DNA from: Psychrobacter frigidicola
GTDB taxonomy: Bacteria; Pseudomonadota; Gammaproteobacteria; Pseudomonadales; Moraxellaceae
Length of the DNA: 64,000 bases
Direction: 5' to 3'
NCBI RefSeq assembly: GCF_007997305.1
Contig: NZ_VORZ01000001.1
Span: 124,001 to 188,000 of the forward strand
Positions 9,073 to 18,447 of the stretch are shown piece after piece (position 1 is the first letter of the stretch; every line of letters starts with the position of its first letter). The notes under the pieces are model-generated. The model made no database searches, was not told the DNA's origin, and worked only from the letters and a program-made list of their open reading frames with translations. The position numbers were made by a program, and so were the translations under genes.

Positions 9073-9201
9073 AGTGTTCCATATCACTTAAAAAAAGCTT
9101 ACAAGTTTGATAGTATAGCAAGCCATCCCCATATACATCATAAGTTAACCGTTTTAATTTATGCACAGATTTTACTTTATTATTTTATAGGACGACACTT
9201 T

Positions 9202-9843
9202 ATGGGTCAGATAGTCGGTATTGCCATCGTTTGGTTTATTATTGAAATGCTACTGTGGTATTTAATGGCCCAGTTTATCAGTGGCTGGTTGGTCTTTGGC
9301 TGGTTTGTTATTGCCGCCGTTATTGGTATCTCGCTCATTCGCAAAGGTATGGTTGCTCTCAACCCTATGGCGCAGCAAATGAAAGCAGGCGGTATGATGA
9401 ACCCTGCGATGCGTCCCCAAGAATCAACTATGCTTAAAAGTGTTGCTATGGCAGTGGCGGGTATTCTTCTCCTCATTCCAGGTATTATCAGCGATTTACT
9501 CGCCTTACTGGTAGTATTGCCACCGGTTCAAAAGAAACTGAAAGATATGGCCAATAAATACGTCATGAACAATCAGCAAAAAATGATGGAAATGATGGCT
9601 AAGCAGATGGGTGGGCAAATGGGCGGTGGTCAAAATCCATTTGGTGGCATGGGCGGACAAAACCCGTTCGGTGGCGCTGGTGGTATGGGTGGTCAAAACC
9701 CATTCGGTGATAGCAATCCATTTGATAAGCAGCAACAAAACCCATTTGGTAATGTCTTTAAACAACATACAACGATTGACGGTACTGCTAAAAACATCCC
9801 TAAAGATGTGAAAAAAATTACTAAGTCTGCTAATGATGAATAG
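9202..9843 (+). CDS. fxsA: FxsA family membrane protein with NPF/Gly-rich tail
   Basis: FxsA-family proteins are inner-membrane proteins; E. coli FxsA modulates exclusion of phage T7 by F plasmids. The N-terminal 100 residues hold hydrophobic helices (I-V-G-I-A-I-V-W-F-I-I-E and a G-I-L-L-L-I-P-G-I-I-S-D segment that matches the family signature). After a Met/Lys-rich helix comes a tail with five N-P-F motifs separated by Gly/Met/Gln. The frame is open well upstream (to 9010), but the ATG at 9202 has a TAGGACGA site and starts at the domain. The gene is divergent from ruvC. The tail is longer and more repetitive than in enterobacterial FxsA. Confidence 0.85.
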   Translation: MGQIVGIAIVWFIIEMLLWYLMAQFISGWLVFGWFVIAAVIGISLIRKGMVALNPMAQQMKAGGMMNPAMRPQESTMLKSVAMAVAGILLLIPGIISDLLALLVVLPPVQKKLKDMANKYVMNNQQKMMEMMAKQMGGQMGGGQNPFGGMGGQNPFGGAGGMGGQNPFGDSNPFDKQQQNPFGNVFKQHTTIDGTAKNIPKDVKKITKSANDE

Positions 9844-9971
9844 TTTATCAGTTTAAAGTTTTATTGATTTAATAGAGTAGTCGCTCATACTAGACAGATC
9901 AGTGTGATCTGCGTCATATATTTATAAATAACAACAACCCATAATCCATAAATAGCGATAAGCAGACATAA

Positions 9972-10006
9972 AAAAGCCCCTCTGATTGACAATCAAAAGG
10001 GGCTTT
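9972..10006. terminator. Strong hairpin terminator between fxsA and the 6S RNA gene
   Basis: The arms AAAGCCCCT and AGGGGCTTT flank a loop with an inner GATTG/CAATC pairing. A- and T-runs on both sides suit termination of fxsA and of the 6S transcript coming from the right. Confidence 0.8.
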
Positions 10007-10097
10007 CTACTATGGATGTCATTACTTACTAAGAGTAGTTAGTGATATCATTCTTATCGCACTTTTGCTAAATAATGAATGACAGTCACTGAATAAA

Positions 10098-10287
10098 ACA
10101 ACCGGAGTATCGCCGTAAGATGGTGACCCATGAACCGTGAAGTTCAGGGCGGATACGTCACTGCCTCTGCAGGTTTCCTGAGACACCGCAAGCGGTGCAG
10201 GCATACACAATGAGACAATAGGTAGCGTATCCAGGTATAACATTATCGGCTCAGGGAATAAACATCTACTAGCCAACACTCCAGAAT
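10098..10287 (-). ncRNA. ssrS: 6S RNA (ssrS), RNA polymerase regulator
   Basis: 6S RNA mimics an open promoter and sequesters sigma70-RNA polymerase, mainly in stationary phase. Read on the minus strand, the 5' part has a C-T-G-G-A-G-T-G-T arm, then a CCCTGAGCCGATA block and a TTATACC element, as in E. coli and Pseudomonas 6S RNA. The 3' part has CCCTGAACTTCACGGTTCA, a GGGTCACC element and TTACGGCGATACTCCGG, which closes the terminal stem with the 5' arm. Total length is about 190 nt, normal for the family. A TTGCAA/TAAGAT promoter lies directly upstream. A 117-codon open frame (10022-10375, minus) covers the same DNA and is almost certainly not a gene. No ygfA (fau) gene follows, unlike in E. 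coli. Confidence 0.9.
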
Positions 10288-10293
10288 AAAACC

Positions 10294-10322
10294 ATCTTAC
10301 CCAATGAAATAAGCGATTGCAA
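10294..10322 (-). promoter_or_regulatory. Sigma70-type promoter of the 6S RNA gene
   Basis: On the minus strand, the -35 element TTGCAA (10317-10322) and the -10 element TAAGAT (10294-10299) are separated by exactly 17 bases. The predicted start at about 10287 coincides with the 5' arm of the 6S terminal stem. Confidence 0.7.
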
Positions 10323-10476
10323 GTCTGTTTTACAGATTGATACGTCCTGTTAATAATGCTCTTACTTATAGTCACTATTGTCCAGTTTTAAAATTTATAT
10401 GAAAATGAAACTTTTATTTAACCCTTAATAATGTCGAGTTTTAGGCTATTTTAGGATTTGTGTTAGTATAGAGCGC

Positions 10477-10490
10477 TTGATACGTATCAA
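10477..10490. promoter_or_regulatory. 14-bp palindrome upstream of gpmI, possible operator
   Basis: TTGATAC and GTATCAA are exact complements with no spacer, 58 bases before the gpmI start and beside a TAGTAT -10-like element. A related half-site (TTGATACGT) occurs at 10337-10345, upstream of the 6S promoter. The binding factor is unknown. Confidence 0.35.
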
Positions 10491-10548
10491 TTCTAATTAA
10501 TTTCAACAATGCACGATAGGCGTTCATTCACTTGAGGAGCGGTAATCT

Positions 10549-12195
10549 ATGACCAGTACGCAGCAACAATCAAAGTCTATTGACGACAATCAGACTCAGC
10601 CTAATAATAAGCAGAATAAAAAAGTACCCCATGTGTTAATGATATTAGATGGTTTTGGACATCGTGAAGATGAAAAAGACAATGCCATCGCTGCTGCCAA
10701 GATGCCAAATTTAGATAAAATTTATGAGCAATATCCACATGGGTTAATATCCGCGTCGGGGGAAGATGTTGGTTTGCCTGAAGGACAGTTCGGTAACTCA
10801 GAAGTGGGCCATATGAACCTAGGCGCGGGTCGTGTCCTATACCAAGACTCAACCCGTATCTCAAGTGAGCTTGCTGACCGTGATTTTTATAAAAATGAGG
10901 CGTTAGTTGGCGCCGTACAGGCGGCAAATGAGCTGGGTGGTAACGTGCATATCATGGGTCTATTGTCTGATGGCGGCGTTCACTCCCATCAAGATCATAT
11001 TGAAGGCATGTGTCATTCTGCTTTGGTCCACGGGGCGAAGAATGTCTTTGTTCATTGTTTTTTAGATGGGCGCGACACGCCGCCTAAGTCTGCTGATAAA
11101 TATATCAATCGACTACGTGATTATATTGATAAGCTTAATGCGCACTATGAAGGTCGGGTTCGGATAGCCAGTATTATCGGGCGCTATTATGCGATGGATC
11201 GTGACAATCGCTGGGATCGGGTACAAAAAGCCTATGAGCTACTGACCGAAGGTAAAGCTGATCGCTTAGCAACGCGTGCAGATGGGGCAATACAAGCGGC
11301 TTATAAAGCCCGTGAGACGGATGAATTTATTAATCCTACTATTGTGATTGGCCGTGACGAGACACCGTTTACCGTTGATGATAATGACGCTCTTATTTTT
11401 ATGAACTTCCGCTCTGATCGCGCCCGTCAATTGGCACAAGCGTTCGTGTTGCCAGACCATGAGTTTTCAGGGTTTGCGCGTCATAAGCGTCCTAAACTTG
11501 CTGCCTTTGTGATGCTGACCAAATACTCAGATATTTTAGAGGATAGTGCTAAAACCAGTATTGCTTATTACCCAACCTCCCTTAGTAATACGTTGGGAGA
11601 ATATTTGCAGGATCAAGGAAAAACCCAACTGCGTATTGCCGAAACAGAGAAATATGCGCACGTCACTTTCTTCTTTAGTGGCGGCCGAGAGGCGGAATAC
11701 GAGGGAGAAGAACGTATCTTAGTGCCGTCTCCTGATGTCGCCACTTATGATTTGCAACCCGAGATGAGTGCGCCTGAAGTCACTGATAAGCTGGTTGCAG
11801 CGATTGAATCGGGTAAATATGACGTATTAATCGTGAACTACGCGAATGGTGACATGGTTGGGCATACCGGTATCTTTAATGCGGCAGTGCAAGCGGTTGA
11901 AGCGCTAGATGTGTGCGTTGGTCGTATTGAGACAGCAGTACGTGCTGCTGGTGGCGATATGTTGATTACCGCTGACCATGGCAACTGTGAGCAGATGCAG
12001 GATTATATTAGCGGACAAGTACATACCCAGCACACTACTGAACATGTGCCACTGATTTATATTGGCGATAAAAAGGTACAAGTGCGTGAAGGGGGTAAGC
12101 TGAGTGATGTTGCGCCTACTATTTTAGCGCTACTGGATCTTAAGCCACCCGCTGAGATGACTGGTAAGAATTTACTGGTTCCAGTATTGTCATAG
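10549..12195 (+). CDS. gpmI: 2,3-bisphosphoglycerate-independent phosphoglycerate mutase
   Basis: GpmI interconverts 3- and 2-phosphoglycerate in glycolysis and gluconeogenesis using Mn2+. It has 548 residues, about 30 more than usual because of a polar Gln/Asn/Lys-rich N-terminus before [10 protein letters not shown]. The catalytic serine is in [11 protein letters not shown]. Metal-binding motifs include [41 protein letters not shown] and T-A-D-H-G-N-C-E. The start follows a GAGGAG site at 11-base spacing. It stands alone between the 6S RNA and a terminator. Confidence 0.97.
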   Translation: MTSTQQQSKSIDDNQTQPNNKQNKKVPHVLMILDGFGHREDEKDNAIAAAKMPNLDKIYEQYPHGLISASGEDVGLPEGQFGNSEVGHMNLGAGRVLYQDSTRISSELADRDFYKNEALVGAVQAANELGGNVHIMGLLSDGGVHSHQDHIEGMCHSALVHGAKNVFVHCFLDGRDTPPKSADKYINRLRDYIDKLNAHYEGRVRIASIIGRYYAMDRDNRWDRVQKAYELLTEGKADRLATRADGAIQAAYKARETDEFINPTIVIGRDETPFTVDDNDALIFMNFRSDRARQLAQAFVLPDHEFSGFARHKRPKLAAFVMLTKYSDILEDSAKTSIAYYPTSLSNTLGEYLQDQGKTQLRIAETEKYAHVTFFFSGGREAEYEGEERILVPSPDVATYDLQPEMSAPEVTDKLVAAIESGKYDVLIVNYANGDMVGHTGIFNAAVQAVEALDVCVGRIETAVRAAGGDMLITADHGNCEQMQDYISGQVHTQHTTEHVPLIYIGDKKVQVREGGKLSDVAPTILALLDLKPPAEMTGKNLLVPVLS

Positions 12196-12232
12196 ACGCA
12201 CGTTATTGTTATGTTTACTGATGATTAATGTA

Positions 12233-12266
12233 AGGGAAGGGTAAAAGGTTATCCTTCCCTTTTTTA
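12233..12266 (+). terminator. Rho-independent terminator after gpmI
   Basis: The arms AAGGGAAGG and CCTTCCCTT have an inner TAA/TTA pairing and are followed by a T6 run. Confidence 0.85.
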
Positions 12267-12412
12267 TGAGCTAAGGTTGCGCTGTTCCCATTTTTATACC
12301 GGCTTGGTCGTTCACGCGTATTTAACGCTATTGTGTTTTTATTGTCATGTTATTGGTTAATACCCTTATAATAATAACACGATTATTTTCCTTATTTTAT
12401 ATGAGTATTTTT

Positions 12413-14023
12413 ATGCGTTTATCTGCTCGCACTGCTTCTCGCCAATCAAAATTATGGACGGCAATTAAATTAGCGTTACATAAACCTGTATTGAAAGTAG
12501 GGTTGTTTGGCATATTGGGGGCCTTAAGTCTGTACTCTCAAGCTGCACTTGCAGCAAGTAGCGCCAGTAACTCAAAAGCACCAAAATCTAGCGCTTCGAA
12601 TAAAAAAAATAGTAATAAAGCTCCTGTAATTCAGGCAAAACCTGCTAATAAAGTGACAAGCAGTAAAAAATCAGTCAATGCCAAAGTGAATAAAAGTCCT
12701 ACCGCAGGTTTGCAACTTATCAACTTAAAAAGTGATGAGGTTACCGCGGAGAACGGTGCTGATGATTTATCAGATATCGCTGCCGCGATGGATGACATCG
12801 ATGACTGGACGGATACTAGTGCTATTAATGCTGTTAGTGATGCGAGTGTAAAAGCGTCTAACAACATAAATGGGATACCCGATATCAATACTGATATTCC
12901 AAATGAGGTAGCTCAAGTCTCGCTAAACGCCATTTCTCCTGAAACATTAAAGACGTTTGTCGCCGTGGTAGACTTGATACGCCGTGAGTATGTCAATCCT
13001 GTGAATGATGAAGAGCTCTTTAATAGTGCCATGAGTGGAATGTTGACCAAACTTGACAGCCATGCTGAGTTTTTGGATGCTGAAGCTTATGAGAATCTGC
13101 GCGCCTTTACTCAAGGTGACGTGGGCGATATTGGCATAAAAGCAACGTATCAAGCGGCAGTGGGTTATTGGATAATTAAGGAGGTCATTAATAATTCTCC
13201 AGCGGATAAAAAGGGTATTACCATTGGTGATTATTTGCACCAAATTGGTGAAATTAAGCTTGATGAGGATAAGCAGAGTAGTGACATTGAGCAACTGCTC
13301 ACAGGCATTGCAGGGTCGCAAGTGGACGTTGTCACGTCCAAAGCTGGTCGGCGTAGACATACTACTACTTTGCAGCGTAATAACACGCACTCTCAGACCA
13401 TTGAGACCCGCCTCATCGATGGTATTGCCATCATTAAACTGCCAGCCTTCCAAAATAATAGTCGCGAACAAATCCTAAATAGCTTGACCCGTTTAGATGC
13501 GCCTGTCTCCGGGATAGTACTTGATGTACGCGATAATCCTGGGGGCGTACTGACATCAGCGGTGGAGGTGGCGAGCCTATTTATGGATAATACTCAGGTG
13601 GTGCAAGTCCAAAGTCGGCAAAGCCCGCTACAGACTTTAGCCACGCGCGGCACGCCAGTACTTAAATCACTGCCTGTAGTGATTCTACAAAATCGCTATT
13701 CAGCATCGGCGGCTGAAGTGCTTACTAGCAGCTTACAGACGCAAAAACGCGCTATCATCGTCGGTGAGCTTAGCTATGGTAAAGGTTCGGTACAGTCAGT
13801 GATACCGCTTAATGATGAGCACGCCGTAAAATTAACGGTCGCTCATTACCTAACTACCACTGGCAAAAAAATAGATAAAATTGGTGTCCAGCCAGATGTG
13901 ACGCTAACAGGTAACGAGCGCAGTTGGGAGCAACAGGCACTTGATATATTACGCCCAAAATTACTGTCATCGGGTATTCGCTTTGTGCAAAAAGGCAGTG
14001 ATAATAATTTGAGCAATGAATAA
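12413..14023 (+). CDS. ctpA: Carboxyl-terminal processing protease (S41 family, CtpA-like)
   Basis: This is a periplasmic serine protease that trims or degrades envelope proteins from their C-termini. The chosen start gives a basic N-region, a hydrophobic core (V-G-L-F-G-I-L-G-A-L-S-L) and A-L-A-A as signal-peptide cleavage region. A low-complexity Ser/Lys/Asn-rich segment of about 150 residues follows. The S41 body begins near T-F-V-A-V-V-D-L-I-R-R-E-Y-V. A PDZ domain holds the D-I-G-I-K-A segment. The catalytic residues lie in Y-S-A-S-A-A-E-V (Ser) and S-Y-G-K-G-S-V-Q (Lys). Upstream in-frame ATGs at 12347 and 12401 have no clear ribosome site. gpmI-ctpA adjacency is common in Moraxellaceae and Pseudomonas relatives. 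Confidence 0.9.
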   Translation: MRLSARTASRQSKLWTAIKLALHKPVLKVGLFGILGALSLYSQAALAASSASNSKAPKSSASNKKNSNKAPVIQAKPANKVTSSKKSVNAKVNKSPTAGLQLINLKSDEVTAENGADDLSDIAAAMDDIDDWTDTSAINAVSDASVKASNNINGIPDINTDIPNEVAQVSLNAISPETLKTFVAVVDLIRREYVNPVNDEELFNSAMSGMLTKLDSHAEFLDAEAYENLRAFTQGDVGDIGIKATYQAAVGYWIIKEVINNSPADKKGITIGDYLHQIGEIKLDEDKQSSDIEQLLTGIAGSQVDVVTSKAGRRRHTTTLQRNNTHSQTIETRLIDGIAIIKLPAFQNNSREQILNSLTRLDAPVSGIVLDVRDNPGGVLTSAVEVASLFMDNTQVVQVQSRQSPLQTLATRGTPVLKSLPVVILQNRYSASAAEVLTSSLQTQKRAIIVGELSYGKGSVQSVIPLNDEHAVKLTVAHYLTTTGKKIDKIGVQPDVTLTGNERSWEQQALDILRPKLLSSGIRFVQKGSDNNLSNE

Positions 14024-14073
14024 AAAGCTTAAATACTAATTTTTAGTTTTGGTAGCAATTATTAATTACTGTA

Positions 14074-15774
14074 TTAGTCTTCATCAATGTCTAGTTTTTT
14101 CATACGATAGCGCAGTGAGCGAAAAGTGGTTCCTAGTAAATCAGCCGCTTGAGTTTTATTCCAGTCGGTCTGTTTTAAGGCGGTGATAATAAGCCGCTTT
14201 TCCTGCTCCTGTAAATAAGCTTCCAGACCTTTTGCGGGCAATGCAGCGCTATCAGCCTGCGTTAATGGAGATTGTACAAGATCATCTTCAGAGTGATGAG
14301 CTGTCTTTTTAACAACAGAATCATTTTGCTTGATGTCTTTACCAAAACCGATAGGATTAGACGCCTGAATGGCTGAGGGGTAGGGTTGGTTATTCGTGCG
14401 ATAGGGGTGCAAATTAACAGTGGTATGTGTTTGGCTGGCTACTGTTCCAGCTTTTGATTGAATATTATTAACTTGTTCGGATTTAGCAGTATTTACAGGT
14501 GTGTCATCGGTGCTATTCTTATTAGTGACAGTCGCATTGGTATTTAAAATATTATTATCTAAAGCATGATTTAAATAATGCAAATCTGGCGTTTGCGAAC
14601 TAATATTGATTTCGGGTAAACCCAAATGATTCACGTCAATTACTGTGGTTTCAGCTAAAGTTATCGCGCGCTCAAGTATATTGCGCAGCTCGCGCACGTT
14701 ACCGGCAAAGTCATGCTGCTGCAAACGCTGATAGGCATCATCAGTTAATTGTGATGGCATATCCAGCTGCCATTCTTCAGCAATTAATCTTAAGAAGTGC
14801 TGGGCTAACGCTGGAATATCATCATAACGGGTGTTGAGAGCAGGTAATTTGAGCTCAATCACATTAATACGGTAGTATAAATCTTGACGAAAAGTACCGA
14901 GTTGTACCAGCTGGTTTAAGTCTTTATGGGTCGCTGATAATATCCGTATATCGACTGGCATCTCTTTGGTATCACCAATAGCCCGTACGTTCTTTTCTTG
15001 AATGGCGCGCAGCAGTTTTACCTGCATGGCTAGCGGTAAGTCTGCCACTTCATCTAAGAATAATGTCCCACCGCTGGCTTGTTGAAACAGCCCTTGCTTG
15101 TCGGCAACTGCACCAGTAAAACTGCCTTTTTTATGTCCAAAAAATTCAGATTCCATTAGCTCTGAGGGTATCGCCCCGCAGTTCACGGGCACAAAACTGC
15201 CATCACGGCGCGGGCTTAGGTCGTGAATGAGTCGAGCAACTACTTCTTTACCCGTACCAGAAGCCCCAGATAAAAACACTGGTGCTTGCGAGCGTGCTAA
15301 TTTTAAAACTGTATTTTTAAGGCTATGCATTACGGCAGAGTCGCCGATTAGACGGCTATCCAACAACTGCTGCTCAGGCGTGCGACCGTTTGGCGCGGCA
15401 TTCATATCCTGTCGAATAACTTTTAGCGCATTTTCAACCAACTGGCGCAGACGTGGCAATTCAAGCGGCTTATTTACAAAGTCAAAGGCGCCGAGCTTAA
15501 GCGCCTCAATCGCCAAATCCATACTACCATGCGCCGTAATAACAGCGACTGGGGAGCTGGAGCTACTACTAATTTGCTTGACCAACTCTAACCCTGAACC
15601 ATCAGGCAGATTTAAATCTGTCAAGCAAAAGTCATATTGATTGGTTTCCCAGTAGGTTTGGGCTTGGGTTAACGTATAAGCGATGTCGCTTTTTATACCC
15701 ATTTTAGTCAGGGTTATTTGCATCAATCGGCATAAATCTACTTCATCATCGACGACCAGCGCAGTTGCTGTCAT
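14074..15774 (-). CDS. pilR: Sigma54-dependent response regulator PilR
   Basis: PilR is the NtrC-type activator that switches on type IV pilin transcription in Pseudomonas. The receiver domain (about 1-120) has the D-D-E acidic pocket and phospho-Asp in C-L-T-D-L-N-L-P. The AAA+ domain has Walker A G-A-S-G-T-G-K-E and the sigma54-contact G-S-F-T-G-A. The C-terminal Fis-type helix-turn-helix reads K-T-Q-A-A-D-L-L-G-T-T-F-R-S-L. A long Asn/Thr/Gln-rich linker of about 120 residues separates AAA+ and HTH, more than usual. The start at 15774 has a GAGG site; a second ATG four codons upstream overlaps that site. It lies 194 bases downstream of pilS on the same strand. Confidence 0.9.
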   Translation of the reverse strand: MTATALVVDDEVDLCRLMQITLTKMGIKSDIAYTLTQAQTYWETNQYDFCLTDLNLPDGSGLELVKQISSSSSSPVAVITAHGSMDLAIEALKLGAFDFVNKPLELPRLRQLVENALKVIRQDMNAAPNGRTPEQQLLDSRLIGDSAVMHSLKNTVLKLARSQAPVFLSGASGTGKEVVARLIHDLSPRRDGSFVPVNCGAIPSELMESEFFGHKKGSFTGAVADKQGLFQQASGGTLFLDEVADLPLAMQVKLLRAIQEKNVRAIGDTKEMPVDIRILSATHKDLNQLVQLGTFRQDLYYRINVIELKLPALNTRYDDIPALAQHFLRLIAEEWQLDMPSQLTDDAYQRLQQHDFAGNVRELRNILERAITLAETTVIDVNHLGLPEINISSQTPDLHYLNHALDNNILNTNATVTNKNSTDDTPVNTAKSEQVNNIQSKAGTVASQTHTTVNLHPYRTNNQPYPSAIQASNPIGFGKDIKQNDSVVKKTAHHSEDDLVQSPLTQADSAALPAKGLEAYLQEQEKRLIITALKQTDWNKTQAADLLGTTFRSLRYRMKKLDIDED

Positions 15775-15968
15775 ACATAACCTCATATCTGTCTAATTGG
15801 TACAATTTGCAAAATTATGGCGGAGTTTATTATGTTTCGAAATCGAATTTTATAGTTTAAAACTAATTCTTATTTTTCATAAATAACTTCTATCATTCAA
15901 TACTGAAATATAGAGCATATAAAATAGGTGTTATAAATGATTTAATAGCAAACTGCCTCACCAGTGTT

Positions 15969-17768
15969 TTATTGCTTAGGGTTCGGGTTTGTTGGACAAG
16001 ACACCACGGGAATAATTAGGCGAAAGCAAGTTTTTTCATGGTCGGGTACGTATAGTAGGCGTGCATGATTGGCCTCACTAAAAGCTTGTGATAAATAAAG
16101 TCCCAATCCTGTACCAGCTTTATCAGTTGTAAAAAATGGATTGAATAATTGCTCTAAATTGGCAGTATCAATGCCGGCACCAGTGTCCAAAACATCAATT
16201 ATAACATCGTTCTGAGCACAATGAATTTCGACCTCAACATAGGCGTGAGGATGGGCGTAACTGCTATAGTGCAGGCCATTGTTAATGAGATTAATTAACA
16301 CTTGTTCTAACTGATGGGTGTCAAAGCGGATAATGGGCTGGGAATGGATTTGTAAAAATACGTCCTGACCACGAAAGTAATTGTCTAAAAACTGTGGCAT
16401 CCAATCTGCAAGGGCTATCGGCCGCTGATTGGGCAATTGTTGCCGTGATAACTTTAAGACGTCTTCAATAATACGATTAACGCGCTTAGTCTGGGCAAAT
16501 ATCATTTTGTATAATTCGTGATTGCCCGCTATATCGTCATTATGCAGCGTCGGAGCCGATGCGCTATCGTTTCCTTCTACACTGTCAACAATATCCTCCA
16601 TCAACAGCTGGCTGGCTTGCGATATAGCTGCCAAAGGATTACGAATCTCGTGTGCGATACTGGCGGTTAATTGTCCAAGAGAGGCTAGTTTTAGCTGTTG
16701 TGCGGAAGCTTGCTCGCGGCGCAAGTCTTCTAGTAATACCAGTTGACTGTAATCTTTTAAAGGAATAATTTGGACACGCAACTTATTCATGACTGACGCA
16801 GTGGGAGTAGGCGGCAACTCATAAATAAAGCTGCGCGATTGCCCAACACCGACCGCTGAGCAGCTATCAAGCAGTAAAGTATGCTGACTTTGTACTTGCT
16901 GTTGGAACGCTATCAATAGCCTTTCTGTCTGATTAGCAGCTGTTCTGCGTTGTCGTTTAAAAATGCTAATGTACCAGCTAGTACTATTAGGCGGTGTCTG
17001 AGCGTGTGGATGGGGTATTATTAACTTGTTGATGATGCCTAATAACTGATAGGTTGCCGCATTTGCTAAGACAATATGTCCTTGATCAATCACTATTACC
17101 CCATTTAGCATCTGACTGATGACTTCTTGGTTGATAGTATTAAGGCGCTCAACCTCTTGTGCGTGCTTGACGGCCATTTTTTCGACCTGTACCAAGCGCT
17201 GAGAGACTGACCAGCTCAAAAACCCTACTGCTAAAAAGCTAACAGACATCAATAAGGCATCGCCTAAATTGGTCAAACTCATACTGTTAGCGATAGCATA
17301 AAAGAACTGCTGATAGATAACAAAAATAATCGCTAATAAAGTAATTATGACGGCTTGGGAGCCATGCAACAGCATAAAGCTCGCGGCAACCACCACCATA
17401 TAAAGCATAGTCAGCTGTAAATCTGGTGCCCCATTGGTGTAGAGCAACAAACTTAAAAAGATGACATCAAGTGTGAGTCCGAACGCTAGCTGACGACGTA
17501 GCTGCTTGGTCACCACATAAAAAAGTCCGAATAGTATGAGGCTTAGTAATAAATAAAAACCAAGTGCCGTTTGCTGTAATAAAGTAGGCAACAACACATT
17601 GACATCAGACTTTATCGTGAGGTAACTCATCAATATAAAAAAGATACTGATGACTAGCCGATAGCTGCTATAGGTCAGCCCAAGCCGGCGGAGCTGCGGA
17701 GAGGGCAGCGCATCGCCTTGATGCAAATAATCAATCACAGTGGCAATGGCGGAAGAGGCAGTTTTCAT
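15969..17768 (-). CDS. pilS: Sensor histidine kinase PilS
   Basis: This is the membrane kinase partner of PilR. The 599 residues begin with about six hydrophobic segments (residues 30-200), as in PilS, followed by a coiled linker and a degenerate PAS-like region. The dimerisation/phosphoacceptor H-box is S-I-A-H-E-I-R-N-P-L-A-A-I-S. The ATPase domain has the N-box L-I-N-L-I-N-N-G, the G1 box D-T-G-A-G-I and the G2 box G-T-G-L-G-L-Y-L. A 60-residue insertion with basic residues (K-R-Q-R-R) lies in the PAS region. It is probably cotranscribed with pilR, and with the GacA-like regulator 43 bases upstream on the same strand. Confidence 0.9.
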   Translation of the reverse strand: MKTASSAIATVIDYLHQGDALPSPQLRRLGLTYSSYRLVISIFFILMSYLTIKSDVNVLLPTLLQQTALGFYLLLSLILFGLFYVVTKQLRRQLAFGLTLDVIFLSLLLYTNGAPDLQLTMLYMVVVAASFMLLHGSQAVIITLLAIIFVIYQQFFYAIANSMSLTNLGDALLMSVSFLAVGFLSWSVSQRLVQVEKMAVKHAQEVERLNTINQEVISQMLNGVIVIDQGHIVLANAATYQLLGIINKLIIPHPHAQTPPNSTSWYISIFKRQRRTAANQTERLLIAFQQQVQSQHTLLLDSCSAVGVGQSRSFIYELPPTPTASVMNKLRVQIIPLKDYSQLVLLEDLRREQASAQQLKLASLGQLTASIAHEIRNPLAAISQASQLLMEDIVDSVEGNDSASAPTLHNDDIAGNHELYKMIFAQTKRVNRIIEDVLKLSRQQLPNQRPIALADWMPQFLDNYFRGQDVFLQIHSQPIIRFDTHQLEQVLINLINNGLHYSSYAHPHAYVEVEIHCAQNDVIIDVLDTGAGIDTANLEQLFNPFFTTDKAGTGLGLYLSQAFSEANHARLLYVPDHEKTCFRLIIPVVSCPTNPNPKQ

Positions 17769-17811
17769 AATACAACCAAATGAGTACGACCAAATGTATG
17801 ACCAGTTTAAC

Positions 17812-18447
17812 CTAAGGTTGAATTAAACCATGACGAATGGCCATATGTGTCAACTTTACGTCACTATCGACGCCAACTTTTTCATAAATGCGATAACGAT
17901 AGGTATTGATAGTTTTGACACTGACAAATAATTGGTCTGCAATTTCTTGCGGGCTTTGACAATTAACGACTAGCATTGCTACTTGCTTTTCACGATCACT
18001 GAGTAAGTCAAACGGTGAGCCGGCGTTATCTGACAATAGAACCCCTACCAATTGTTCAGCAACATCATTACTAAAATAACGACCACCTTGATAAAGCTTT
18101 TTAATGGCGCGAATCATCTCATCTAGCGGGGTGCCTTTAGTAATATAACCATTGGCCCCAGCTTTAAGGAGCATCGATGGATAGGGCTGGGTTGCCATAC
18201 TACTGACGGCTAAGATTTTAATCCCCATATCCAATTGTACCAAACGCTTGGTGGCTTCAAGTCCGCCAATATTGGGCATATTAACATCTAGCAATACCAC
18301 GTCAGGACGCAGCTGTTTGGCAAGTTTAATCGCCATATCACCGCTGTCCGCTTCACCTACCACTTCAATATCAGTGCTATCGGCTAACATACGACTGATG
18401 CCCATCCGCACCAAATCGTGATCATCCACTACTAATACTTGAATCAT
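17812..18447 (-). CDS. gacA: NarL/LuxR-type response regulator, GacA/UvrY-like
   Basis: This cytoplasmic two-component regulator has 211 residues. The receiver has D-D-H at residues 8-10, the phospho-Asp at 54 (L-L-D-V-N-M-P) and K at about 104 (Y-I-T-K-G). The C-terminal LuxR helix-turn-helix is L-S-D-R-E-K-Q-V followed by Q-E-I-A-D-Q-L-F-V-S-V-K-T-I-N-T-Y. Length and motif spacing match GacA/UvrY, which in gammaproteobacteria activates small RNAs that titrate CsrA/RsmA. No GacS kinase gene or uvrC lies next to it; it heads a run with pilS and pilR on the same strand, so cross-talk or simple linkage is possible. Confidence 0.85.
   Translation of the reverse strand: MIQVLVVDDHDLVRMGISRMLADSTDIEVVGEADSGDMAIKLAKQLRPDVVLLDVNMPNIGGLEATKRLVQLDMGIKILAVSSMATQPYPSMLLKAGANGYITKGTPLDEMIRAIKKLYQGGRYFSNDVAEQLVGVLLSDNAGSPFDLLSDREKQVAMLVVNCQSPQEIADQLFVSVKTINTYRYRIYEKVGVDSDVKLTHMAIRHGLIQP

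Noticed and set aside
9010..9201. 64-codon longer form of FxsA
   Set aside because: The extension overlaps the ruvC start on the other strand and the AGGACGA site points to 9202.
9630..9750. Short repeats as a CRISPR array
   Set aside because: The repeats are in frame and encode N-P-F-G-G units inside FxsA, with no constant spacers. No CRISPR array or cas gene was seen in the window.
10022..10375. 117-codon open frame on the minus strand as a protein gene
   Set aside because: It covers a 6S RNA with a matching promoter, and the conserved elements are RNA structure rather than codons.
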